From an uncultured Oscillospiraceae bacterium (GTDB taxonomy: Bacteria; Bacillota; Clostridia; Oscillospirales; Acutalibacteraceae), in contig URQJ01000092.1 in NCBI GenBank assembly GCA_900549945.1, positions 1 to 7,321 on the forward strand: a stretch of DNA of 7,321 nt, given 5' to 3'. Below, one piece after another: positions 1 through 5,219 of the stretch. Each line of letters opens with the position of its first letter. The stretch's first letter is position 1. The notes below the pieces were generated by a model. The model worked only from the letters and a program-made list of their open reading frames with translations. It searched no databases and had not been told where the DNA came from. Position numbers and translations under genes: made by a program.

Positions 1-54
1 GAACCCACACGACCAGCTTGGAAGGCTGGGATTCTACCATTGAACTACACCCGC
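1..54 (-). tRNA. tRNA-Gly (anticodon UCC), 3' part cut off by window edge
   Basis: Read on the minus strand, the gene starts with GCGGGTG at 54-48. It continues through a D-arm (TAGTTCAATGGTAGA) and an anticodon arm of CCAGC, loop CTTCCAA and GCTGG. Loop positions 3-5 give the anticodon UCC, which decodes GGA glycine codons. The T-arm begins (GTGTGGGTTC) and is then cut at base 1, so the 3' half of the T-arm and the acceptor strand lie outside the window. The arms present fit the usual bacterial glycine tRNA, so identity is secure despite the truncation. Confidence 0.95.
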
Positions 55-73
55 ACAATTTGCGACACTAGGA

Positions 74-102
74 ATTATAGCACAGATGCTTGTGCGCGTC
101 AA
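74..102 (-). promoter_or_regulatory. Promoter of tRNA-Gly
   Basis: On the minus strand, a -35 box TTGACG (102-97) and a -10 box TATAAT (79-74) are separated by 17 bases. The expected start point lies about 7 bases on, leaving a short leader before the tRNA 5' end at 54. This is a strong vegetative-type promoter and suits a stable RNA gene. Confidence 0.85.
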
Positions 103-164
103 CCGCTTTTACAGACTTTTTTCTGTTTTTTTGCGCGCAAAATTTTTGTCCGGCAAGACGCATG

Positions 165-193
165 TTGACAAAAATAGTCTCATATGATACGAT
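165..193 (+). promoter_or_regulatory. Promoter of the Crp/Fnr-ABC operon with overlapping operator-like dyad
   Basis: The -35 box TTGACA (165-170) and the -10 box TACGAT (188-193) are 17 bases apart. A TGA just before the -10 box gives an extended -10 element. A 20-bp dyad spans 174-193, centred on CATATG at 181-186. Eight of its ten base pairs are symmetric, including the inner eight bases TCATATGA. The dyad covers the spacer and the -10 box, where a bound dimeric regulator would block RNA polymerase. The first downstream gene encodes a Crp/Fnr-type regulator, so autorepression is a natural inference, but binding is not shown. Confidence 0.65.
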
Positions 194-291
194 ATTCTGG
201 AAACCGGAGGTGCTGCGGGTCTTTGCCGCCGCCGTTCGGCGCAGAAAGGGGTGTCGGCGTGGCGGCAGAGCAGAAAACTGGAGGGGACGCA

Positions 292-945
292 TTGCAGGCG
301 GCTTTTTCCGAATGCCCGCTGTTTTCCGGCATGGATGCCTCGGCCTGCGGCGCTTTTCTGCGGGTGTTTCACCGCGGCGAAACGATCAGCGCGGTGCAGG
401 ACGGCGTGCCCTGTGTCGGCGTGCTCGCGTTCGGCGAGGCGGACGTCTACACGCGCGGCGCGGCGTCCGGCGCACAGCAGAATGTTTCGACGCTGCATCC
501 CGGCAGTGCGTTCGGCATCTGCAACGTCTTTATAGAGCGCGATATGCCGACGTACCTGCACTGCAAGGTGCGCACCGGTGTGGCGTTTCTGCCGGCGGCG
601 CGTTTTACGGCGCTCCTGCGGGAGGACGGCGCGCTTCTGCGGCGCTATCTGACGCTCTGCAACGAGAAAATCCTGTATCTTGCCGATAAGATCGATCTGA
701 TGGGTGTTTCCGGCTGCTGCGCACGTGTGGCGGCATATCTGCTGCGCGAGGCGGACGAAACGGGTGCGGTGCGCACCTGCGTTTCCAAAGAGCAGCTCGC
801 AAAGTACCTCAGCGTGTCGCGGGCCAGCCTGTTCCGCGCGCTCGGCGAGCTCACCGCGCAGGGTGTTATCGTGCAAACCGCCGCAGGCTTTCAAATACTG
901 GATCTATCTGCGCTCAGCCGCGCATGCGGCGGCGCCGGAGAATAA
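292..945 (+). CDS. Crp/Fnr family transcriptional regulator
   Basis: The product is a two-domain DNA-binding regulator. The N-terminal half is a cyclic-nucleotide-binding-like beta barrel: it begins SECPLFSGM, has a G-rich strand pattern, and includes HPGSAFGICNVF. A long dimer helix follows, then a C-terminal winged helix-turn-helix around VSKEQLAKYLSVSRASLFRAL. The frame is open from an ATG at 184, but that codon lies in the promoter upstream of the expected transcript start. I prefer TTG at 292, preceded by GGAGGGG five bases away, which gives 217 aa, normal for the family. GTG at 259, after AAAGGGG, is the alternative (228 aa). There are ten cysteines but no clear Fnr-type cysteine cluster, and the residues for cAMP binding are not obvious, so the ligand is unknown. 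It is first in an apparent operon with the ABC importer and probably controls it. Confidence 0.88.
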   Translation: MQAAFSECPLFSGMDASACGAFLRVFHRGETISAVQDGVPCVGVLAFGEADVYTRGAASGAQQNVSTLHPGSAFGICNVFIERDMPTYLHCKVRTGVAFLPAARFTALLREDGALLRRYLTLCNEKILYLADKIDLMGVSGCCARVAAYLLREADETGAVRTCVSKEQLAKYLSVSRASLFRALGELTAQGVIVQTAAGFQILDLSALSRACGGAGE

Positions 946-986
946 AATTTTGCGGCGGATGCCGCAGCGGAAAGGAATTTACAGCT

Positions 987-2066
987 ATGAAGAAATTTGC
1001 AGCCGTTTTACTGGCGGCTTTGTTCTGCGTCGCGTCCTTTGCGGCGTGCGCGCAGAGTGGGGGGAGTGCGGCGGCAGAGTCGTCCGCGCAGGCGCCCGAG
1101 TCCTCCGCGCCGGAGGAAAGCGCGGAGAGCGCAGAGGGCTCCGACACGGTTGGGGTCACCGCAGAGCCGGCGAGCTATGCAGTCGCGTCCCTGAAGGGCC
1201 CGACGACGATGGGTATGGTCAAGCTGATGCAGGACGCTGAAAACGGCGAAACCTTCAACACCTACGACGTGGCGATGTACGGCACGGCGGATGAGATCAC
1301 CGCGGGCATTGCGAACGGTACAATCGATATCGCGAACGTTCCCTGCAATCTTGCCTCGGTCCTCTACAACAAGACAGAGGGCGCGATTTCCGTGGCGGCG
1401 ATCAACACGCTCGGCGTCCTGTACGTCGTGGAGACCGGCGACACGATCCAGTCGGTTGAGGATCTGCGCGGCAAGACGATCTACTCCACCGGCAAGGGTA
1501 CGACGCCGGAATACGCGCTCAACTATATTTTGAACGCGAACGGGATCGACCCGGAGAAGGATGTGACCATTGAGTATAAATCTGAGTCAACCGAGGTTGC
1601 GGCCGTGCTCGCAGACGCCGAGGATGCCATCGCGGTTCTGCCCCAGCCGTTTGTCACCACGGCGATGATGCAGAACGAAAACCTGCGCATCGCGCTGAGC
1701 CTGACGGACGAGTGGGATGCCGTGCAGGGCGAGGGCGGCAGCACGCTTGTCACAGGCGTCACGATCGTCCGCAACGCAGTGCTCGAGGAAAATCCGCAGG
1801 CGTTCGCCGAGTTTATGAAGGAGTACGAGGCCTCGATCGCCTACACCGAGACGAACCCGGAGGAAGCCGCCGCGCTGATCGCCGGCTATGAGATCGTGCC
1901 GAAGGAGCCGGTCGCGCTCAAGGCGCTGCCTTACTGCAACATCCGCTTTGTCGCGGGCGACGAGATGAAAGCGAAAGTTTCGGGCTACCTCGAGGTGCTC
2001 TTTGACGCCGATCCGAAGTCTGTCGGCGGCACGCTGCCCGACGACGCGTTCTACTATGCGGGCTGA
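987..2066 (+). CDS. ABC transporter substrate-binding lipoprotein (SsuA/NMT1-like)
   Basis: This 359-aa extracytoplasmic binding protein should capture a small solute and deliver it to the adjacent permease. The N-terminus has a Lys-Lys start, a hydrophobic stretch and a lipobox-like SFAAC with Cys21 as the predicted lipidated residue. A linker rich in Ala, Ser and Glu follows to about residue 55. The mature domain carries features of the COG0715 / MqnA-like periplasmic binding fold: GPTTMGMVKLM, a segment giving IANVPCNLASVLYN, DLRGKTIYSTGKGTTPEYAL and AVLPQPFVTT. The frame is open further upstream to 924, but ATG 987 has AAAGGA ten bases before it and begins the signal peptide, so it is the better start. 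The substrate is not evident: sulfonates, nitrate and thiamine precursors are transported by relatives, but no linked metabolic gene or riboswitch points to any of them. Confidence 0.88.
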   Translation: MKKFAAVLLAALFCVASFAACAQSGGSAAAESSAQAPESSAPEESAESAEGSDTVGVTAEPASYAVASLKGPTTMGMVKLMQDAENGETFNTYDVAMYGTADEITAGIANGTIDIANVPCNLASVLYNKTEGAISVAAINTLGVLYVVETGDTIQSVEDLRGKTIYSTGKGTTPEYALNYILNANGIDPEKDVTIEYKSESTEVAAVLADAEDAIAVLPQPFVTTAMMQNENLRIALSLTDEWDAVQGEGGSTLVTGVTIVRNAVLEENPQAFAEFMKEYEASIAYTETNPEEAAALIAGYEIVPKEPVALKALPYCNIRFVAGDEMKAKVSGYLEVLFDADPKSVGGTLPDDAFYYAG

Positions 2067-2850
2067 GCGGCGAAAAAGTAAAAAACAGCGGGCCACAGCC
2101 ACCCTTTTTGCGGTGGCTTTTTGGCTTTTCGTGTGGCACGCGGCGAGCGCGGCGGTCGGCTCCGAGATCATTTTGGTATCGCCGCTCGGCGTTTTGCGCA
2201 CGCTCGTCTCGGTGGTCTTTGACCCGGGCTTTCTCCCAACGGTCGGCTACTCGGCCGTGCGCATCATCGGCGGCTTTTTCATCGCGATGGCGCTCGGTGT
2301 CGTGCTCGGGTGGGTATCCTCCCGGTTCTGGGTTGTGGAAACGCTGCTGCGGCCGGTCACGGCGGTCATCAAGGCGACGCCGGTCGCGTCGTTTATCATC
2401 CTCGTTCTGCTGTGGTTTTCGAGCCGGAACCTCTCCGTTATCATTTCGGTGCTGATGGTTTTCCCTGTCATCTACACAAACACGCTCGAGGGCATTCAGA
2501 GCGCAGACCCGAAACTGCTCGAGATGGCGAAGGTGTTCCGCATGTCCGCGCCGCGCCGGCTGCTGTATATCTACCTGCCGGCGGTGATTCCATTCTTCGT
2601 CTCGGCGTGCTCGGTCTCGCTCGGGCTGTGCTGGAAAAGCGGCATCGCCGCGGAGGTCATCGGCATTCCGGACGGCTCGGTCGGCGAGCTGCTCTACAAT
2701 GCGAAAATTTACCTGCAAACCGGCGAGCTGCTCGCGTGGACGGTCGTGATCGTCGCGGTGAGCGTGCTTTTTGAAAAGCTCTTCATGCTGCTTTTGCGCG
2801 CAGCCGTGAAAAAGCTCGGGATGGGAGGTGCTCTGCGTGGCAAGGGCTGA
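2056..2850 (+). CDS. ABC transporter permease (SsuC/BPD-type inner membrane component)
   Basis: This 264-aa polytopic membrane protein has a basic N-terminus (MRAERRKSKKQR), a first membrane helix at about residues 13-33, and several further hydrophobic helices. The cytoplasmic coupling loop is at about residues 156-175: EMAKVFRMSAPRRL followed by YIYLP. It matches the EAA motif of binding-protein-dependent permeases, except that Arg162 stands where Gly is usual. ATG 2056 is chosen because it overlaps the binding-protein stop by 11 bases and gives a normal family length; the earlier in-frame ATG at 2002 would add a non-membrane extension inside the upstream gene. No good ribosome binding site precedes 2056, so translation probably depends on coupling to the upstream gene. 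A terminator-like hairpin lies in codons 14-23. Confidence 0.88.
   Translation: MRAERRKSKKQRATATLFAVAFWLFVWHAASAAVGSEIILVSPLGVLRTLVSVVFDPGFLPTVGYSAVRIIGGFFIAMALGVVLGWVSSRFWVVETLLRPVTAVIKATPVASFIILVLLWFSSRNLSVIISVLMVFPVIYTNTLEGIQSADPKLLEMAKVFRMSAPRRLLYIYLPAVIPFFVSACSVSLGLCWKSGIAAEVIGIPDGSVGELLYNAKIYLQTGELLAWTVVIVAVSVLFEKLFMLLLRAAVKKLGMGGALRGKG
2097..2122 (+). terminator. Terminator-like or attenuator hairpin within the 5' end of the permease gene
   Basis: AGCCACC (2097-2103) pairs with GGTGGCT (2112-2118) around an eight-base loop. The 3' arm runs into TTTTT (2118-2122). The hairpin lies about 30 bases after the binding-protein stop codon, where many ABC operons place a structure that lowers permease expression or protects the upstream mRNA. 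Here it is embedded in codons for the first membrane helix, so chance is possible: runs of Ala, Val and Phe codons can create such patterns. Confidence 0.4.
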
Positions 2851-3442
2851 AAATTTGACTGTAAAATACGGGGAAACCGCCGTGCTCGACCAGTTTTCGG
2901 CCGATTTCCCAGACGGTGCCGTGACGGCGGTCTCGGGAAGATCGGGCTGCGGAAAGACGACGCTGCTCGCGGTGCTGCTCGGCCTGCTCCGGCCGGATGC
3001 CGGGGCGTTTTCCGGCTTCCAGAGGCCGAGCGCCGTTTTTCAGGAGGACCGGCTCCTGCCGTTCCTCAGCGCGGCGGGGAATATCGCCGTGGCGGCGGGC
3101 TGCACGGAGGCGGAGGCCGCGGCGGCGCTTTGTTCGGTCGGCTTTGACAATGCGGACAGCGAAAAGCGCGGCTTCGAGCTTTCGGGCGGCATGGCGCGCC
3201 GCGTGGCGATCGTCCGCGCGATGCTGGCGCAGGGCGACGCGGTCTTGCTCGATGAGCCGTTCAAGGGGCTCGACGAGTGCACGCGGGAACAGGTCGTCCG
3301 GTTCGTCAACGAACGCCGCCGCGGGCGCACGATGGTCGTCGTGACGCACGACCCGCGCGACGCTGAAGATCTGCACGCCGTGCATGCGGTGCAAATGGGC
3401 GGCCCCGAGGATGCCGCCCGCAGCGCGGGTGAAAAAGAATAG
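2837..3442 (+). CDS. ABC transporter ATP-binding protein (SsuB-like, short)
   Basis: This is the cytoplasmic ATPase that powers the importer. All nucleotide-binding motifs are visible: Walker A GRSGCGKT (residues 34-41), Q-loop Gln69 in VFQED, signature LSGGMARR (115-122), Walker B AVLLDE (135-140) and the switch His171 in VVVTHD. The signature has Met in place of the usual Gln after LSGG. GTG 2837 is chosen because GGGAGG (2823-2828) is eight bases upstream; the in-frame GTG at 2828 is inside that site. The gene overlaps the permease by 14 bases. At 201 aa it is about 40 residues shorter than typical SsuB, with a compact helical domain and a short C-terminus, but no key motif is missing. It is the last gene of the unit; about 15 bases after its stop the left direct repeat begins. 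Confidence 0.9.
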   Translation: MARAENLTVKYGETAVLDQFSADFPDGAVTAVSGRSGCGKTTLLAVLLGLLRPDAGAFSGFQRPSAVFQEDRLLPFLSAAGNIAVAAGCTEAEAAAALCSVGFDNADSEKRGFELSGGMARRVAIVRAMLAQGDAVLLDEPFKGLDECTREQVVRFVNERRRGRTMVVVTHDPRDAEDLHAVHAVQMGGPEDAARSAGEKE

Positions 3443-3457
3443 AAAGCGGCCGGGCAT

Positions 3458-3621
3458 TGATAAGAACCCAAAAGTCCTTTCACGAATAGGCCGAAAATAA
3501 GCAAAGGCTGCCCCAAATAGGAAACTATTTTTAAATGTTCACAAATTATTTACAAATGCAGTTTGTACAACCAGCCGAAAGGCGTCGAGCCTAACTTGGT
3601 TCGACGCCTTTCGATAAATGG
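3458..3621. repeat. Left copy of the 165-bp direct repeat
   Basis: The copy begins TGATAAGAAC and ends GATAAATGG. By hand alignment it matches 4855-5019 with nine substitutions and one single-base gap, about 94% identity. Seven of the nine changes are transitions. It contains the palindrome TTGTACAA (3563-3570) and a long hairpin (3576-3613). It directly follows the ABC operon, so it forms the 3' end of that transcript if the operon is not terminated earlier; I see no separate terminator between 3442 and 3458. Confidence 0.93.
3576..3613 (+). other. 16-pair hairpin in the left repeat
   Basis: The 5' arm begins CGAAAGGCGTCGA and the 3' arm ends TCGACGCCTTTCG, with a six-base loop TAACTT (3592-3597). 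Read as plus-strand RNA, all 16 positions pair, one of them G-U. On the minus strand that position is an A-C mismatch. No U-run follows, so it is not a classical intrinsic terminator, but it could stabilise or help end the ABC operon transcript. Confidence 0.7.
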
Positions 3622-3939
3622 GGGGACAAAATAGATACCAACTATAGGCGCGGGCACAAGACCATAGAAAAAATAAAGCCCCGCACGCGGACTGCGTGTC
3701 GAGGCTATCGACTGGGCTTACGCGACAAAAAAAGATACCCGTTGAAAATGAAAAATTCCGGGGCCGTTTTCGCATTATAATTTATTCATTTTTATTTTCT
3801 TGGGGTCCCCTTTTTGTAAAAGAGGACGATCCTGAAAAAACAGTTTAAATGCTGGAATTTATGACATGAAAATAGCCGACGGTCTCACCATGCAACAGAG
3901 CTGTCGCGGCAGATCCGCACTTAAACCAGATTAGGAGAA
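3622..3939. other. Non-coding left part of the islet
   Basis: There is no convincing gene here. A minus-strand frame reads through the repeat and into this stretch, but it is mostly repeat sequence, has no ribosome binding site and shows no recognisable domain. A plus-strand frame from 3595 to a stop at 3780 has no start codon. The one structure worth noting is the branched hairpin at 3668-3719, listed separately. The rest is AT-rich and would be the 3' untranslated part of the leftward gene pair. Confidence 0.6.
3668..3719 (-). terminator. Branched hairpin with T-rich tail, probable terminator of the islet gene pair
   Basis: On the minus strand, AAGCCC (3719-3714) pairs with GGGCTT (3681-3676). 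Inside are two smaller hairpins: TCGA/TCGA with a five-base loop, and CACGC/GCGTG with a five-base loop. The closing stem is followed by TATTTTTT. This is the layout of an intrinsic terminator for the leftward genes, about 220 bases past the stop of the second gene. The three-helix arrangement is unusual, and the simpler CACGC/GCGTG hairpin alone may be what forms. Confidence 0.45.
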
Positions 3940-4191
3940 TCAATTCTCAAATTGCGCTTTAATCCGCTCATTTACCCGAGCGTCCATCCCATCCGGCAGC
4001 AGCACTAGATCTTCTTCCAAAATGGAAATCTCTGCGATGTCATCTTTTTCACCGTATTGCGGAAAGTTTACTAACCAGTATCCCTCCGTGCGTTGTTCCA
4101 GACAAATCCAACCCTGCATCCCTTTGTGCACACCATCTTGTGCGTACTTCTCTTTTTCAACTATCACTTCAACACAATCCATCATTTTCAT
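3940..4191 (-). CDS. Small acidic protein, putative immunity partner
   Basis: This 83-aa cytoplasmic protein (MKMMDCVEVIVEKEKYAQ...) has the pattern of a compact beta-barrel: an opening strand, then HKGMQGWI, a strand giving GYWLVNFPQYG, and an acidic segment with IAEISILEEDL. The pattern is reminiscent of the DUF4926-type small proteins found next to toxins; I recognise the type rather than a specific family. The frame is open to 4323, but ATG 4191 has GGAGG (4204-4200) eight bases upstream, and the longer reading overlaps the upstream gene by 130 bases. One base separates the upstream stop from this start, and the ribosome binding site is made of the last codons of the upstream gene, so the two proteins should be made in a coupled ratio. 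The immunity role is inferred from size, acidity and position. Confidence 0.72.
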   Translation of the reverse strand: MKMMDCVEVIVEKEKYAQDGVHKGMQGWICLEQRTEGYWLVNFPQYGEKDDIAEISILEEDLVLLPDGMDARVNERIKAQFEN

Positions 4192-4192
4192 T

Positions 4193-4834
4193 TTATTTAC
4201 CTCCATAAGGTGTCGTAAGTTTGAGGAGTCCATTTGGGTAAACCATCCAACCGGATAAAAACGAAACCATTTTACCGCTGCCTTTTCTGGGTATTTCAAT
4301 CCGAATGCTGATTCGCTGTCCATCTTTATTTAATTTTCCAAGCGTATAATCTCCTGCAATATACTTTTCAAGAGCCTGCTTTTCTATTTCTGCTTGCAGC
4401 CACCGCGCGTCGGCAACCGTATAGCCCCAGCTTTCAAAGGCCCTGTTCTTTCCATGCTGATAAACATTGTCAGTGTCAAATAAGTAGGGATCAAATTTGC
4501 TGTAATCGCTGTATGTCGTTGCATCCATTAAAACCACCGTGTAATCAATTGGGTCTAAAGTACAGTGACAGAAAGGATGATGCGGCCACGTGGGCGACTT
4601 GCTTTTCAGAAACCAGCAGCCGTCCAGCTTTAAGCATACATCACAATGGTTTTTTCCTTCTGGATGGTGTGTCCACCGAATCCAGTCTGGCGTGGCAGAT
4701 TTCTGAACAAAGAGGAAAACGGGCCATCGTTTGTGATAACTGCCGTTCACTTCTGGCAGAGCTGGCAAAGATTTCGATACGGGTGATAGCTTATCATATG
4801 GCAAAACGTAACCACATGCTTTCTGGATATACAT
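4193..4834 (-). CDS. Putative toxin with phage minor-head-protein-like CxxC/HxxCxC module
   Basis: This 213-aa protein has no signal peptide or membrane helix that I can see. A metal-binding-like module spans about residues 56-98: HCDVC (Cys64, Cys67), LDG, then HHPFCHC (His86, Cys89, Cys91). Phage Mu F-like/SPP1 gp7-like minor head proteins carry the same CxxC...LDG...HPxCxC layout near their C-terminus, often followed by a toxin-like nuclease domain. Here the second half (about 110-213) has a helical stretch with ARWLQAEIEKQALEKY, then strands ending in SGWMVYPNGLLKLTTPYGGK. That tail resembles compact RNase-type toxin ends, but I cannot name the family. The start at 4834 has AGGAG nine bases upstream. 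The gene stands alone without phage structural genes and is followed at one base by a small acidic gene. Toxin activity is inference; a defective prophage remnant is the alternative. Confidence 0.7.
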   Translation of the reverse strand: MYIQKACGYVLPYDKLSPVSKSLPALPEVNGSYHKRWPVFLFVQKSATPDWIRWTHHPEGKNHCDVCLKLDGCWFLKSKSPTWPHHPFCHCTLDPIDYTVVLMDATTYSDYSKFDPYLFDTDNVYQHGKNRAFESWGYTVADARWLQAEIEKQALEKYIAGDYTLGKLNKDGQRISIRIEIPRKGSGKMVSFLSGWMVYPNGLLKLTTPYGGK

Positions 4835-4854
4835 TTAAACCATCTCCTATTGAA

Positions 4855-5019
4855 TGATAAGAACAAAAAAGTCCTTTCACGAATAGGCTGAAAACAAGCA
4901 AAGGTTGCCCCAAAATAGGAAACTATTTTTAAATATTCACAAATTGTTTACAAATGCAGTTTGTACAACCAGCCGAAAGGCGTCGAACCTAACTTGATTC
5001 GACGCCTTTCGATAAATGG
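4855..5019. repeat. Right copy of the 165-bp direct repeat
   Basis: This is the second copy of the repeat at 3458-3621, 1397 bases further on. Its last three bases (5017-5019) are the encoded CCA of tRNA-Gln on the minus strand, and similarity to the left copy stops there. On the minus strand the copy separates the tRNA-Gln from the toxin-like gene, whose start codon is about 20 bases beyond it. I find no convincing promoter for that gene in the copy, so read-through from the tRNA-Gln promoter is possible. Confidence 0.93.
4974..5011 (-). other. Hairpin in the right repeat, immediately after tRNA-Gln
   Basis: This is the counterpart of the hairpin at 3576-3613, with the same six-base loop position (4990-4995). 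Read as minus-strand RNA, the direction of tRNA-Gln transcription, all 16 positions pair, one as G-U. Read as plus-strand RNA there is one C-A mismatch. It starts six bases after the tRNA CCA and could serve in 3' processing or partial termination. No U-run follows. Confidence 0.65.
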
Positions 5020-5091
5020 CTGGGCTGGCGGGATTCGAACCCACGGGTGACGGAGTCAAAGTCCGTTGCCTTACCGCTTGGCGACAGCCCA
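5017..5091 (-). tRNA. tRNA-Gln (anticodon UUG) with encoded CCA
   Basis: Minus strand: the acceptor TGGGCTG (5091-5085) pairs with CAGCCCA (5027-5021). The discriminator base is G at 5020 and CCA is encoded at 5019-5017. The D-arm (GCCAAGCGGTAAGGC) and the anticodon stem with loop CTTTGAC give anticodon UUG, which decodes CAA and CAG. The T-arm contains GGGTTCGAATCCC. The body is 72 nt, normal for a glutamine tRNA, with no mismatch in the acceptor stem. The adjoining repeat leaves the tRNA intact. Confidence 0.97.
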
Positions 5092-5123
5092 ATATGCAGT
5101 TTTCTCTAGCAGGAGACTGCAAA

Positions 5124-5152
5124 AGTATAGCACATTTTTGCCCGATAGTCAA
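5124..5152 (-). promoter_or_regulatory. Promoter of tRNA-Gln
   Basis: The minus-strand -35 box TTGACT (5152-5147) and -10 box TATACT (5129-5124) are exactly 17 bases apart. The expected start is near 5117, leaving a leader of about 25 bases before the tRNA. That leader region contains an inverted repeat, TGCAGT/ACTGCA (5095-5100 and 5116-5121). Confidence 0.85.
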
Positions 5153-5160
5153 ACACTTTC

Positions 5161-5203
5161 CATAAAACAACGGCCCCGCCGCGGTGTTTTCCGCGGCGGG
5201 GCT
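5161..5203 (-). terminator. Intrinsic terminator of the DUF1015 gene
   Basis: An 11-bp perfect GC stem, CCCCGCCGCGG (5174-5184) with CCGCGGCGGGG (5191-5201), extends by one G-C and one G-U pair. The loop has six bases. On the minus strand the stem is followed by CGTTGTTTTATG, a short T-rich tail. It lies about 20 bases after the stop of the leftward gene and just upstream of the tRNA-Gln promoter, insulating the two units. Confidence 0.85.
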
Positions 5204-5219
5204 GCTTTGCGTGTGCCGG

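Larger units (their letters stand above)
3458..5019. mobile_element. Repeat-bounded islet beside tRNA-Gln (putative small mobile cassette)
   Basis: Two near-identical 164/165-bp direct repeats enclose about 1.23 kb that is clearly AT-richer than both flanks. The enclosed segment carries a two-gene leftward unit unlike the housekeeping genes around it. The right repeat ends on the encoded CCA of the tRNA-Gln gene, a common neighbourhood for integrated elements. There is no integrase, transposase or relaxase inside, so if mobile it would depend on functions in trans or be a remnant. An alternative is a duplication of the sequence downstream of the tRNA followed by insertion between the copies. 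The repeats and composition are seen directly; mobility is inferred. Confidence 0.5.

Noticed and set aside
109..894. Minus-strand open frame opposite the Crp/Fnr gene
   Set aside because: Antisense shadow: no ribosome binding site, arginine- and alanine-rich translation, and it crosses the plus-strand promoter region.
3539..3775. Minus-strand 78-codon frame running from the islet into the left repeat, and the similar 77-codon frame at 4937-5170
   Set aside because: They share their C-terminal 25 residues only because both read through the repeat. The second overlaps the tRNA-Gln gene. Neither has a ribosome binding site, so I treat them as repeat shadows.
3595..3780. Plus-strand frame downstream of the left repeat rich in Lys and Arg
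   Set aside because: It has no start codon and no recognisable homology, and it crosses the likely minus-strand terminator.
3800..3820. GGGG-T-CCCC followed by TTTTT as a terminator
   Set aside because: The arms are separated by one base, so no hairpin can form; it is only a short palindrome-like run.
3458..5019. CRISPR array or insertion sequence explanation for the repeats
   Set aside because: There are only two copies, of 165 bp, 1.4 kb apart, with no short spacer periodicity. No transposase frame or terminal inverted repeats are present.
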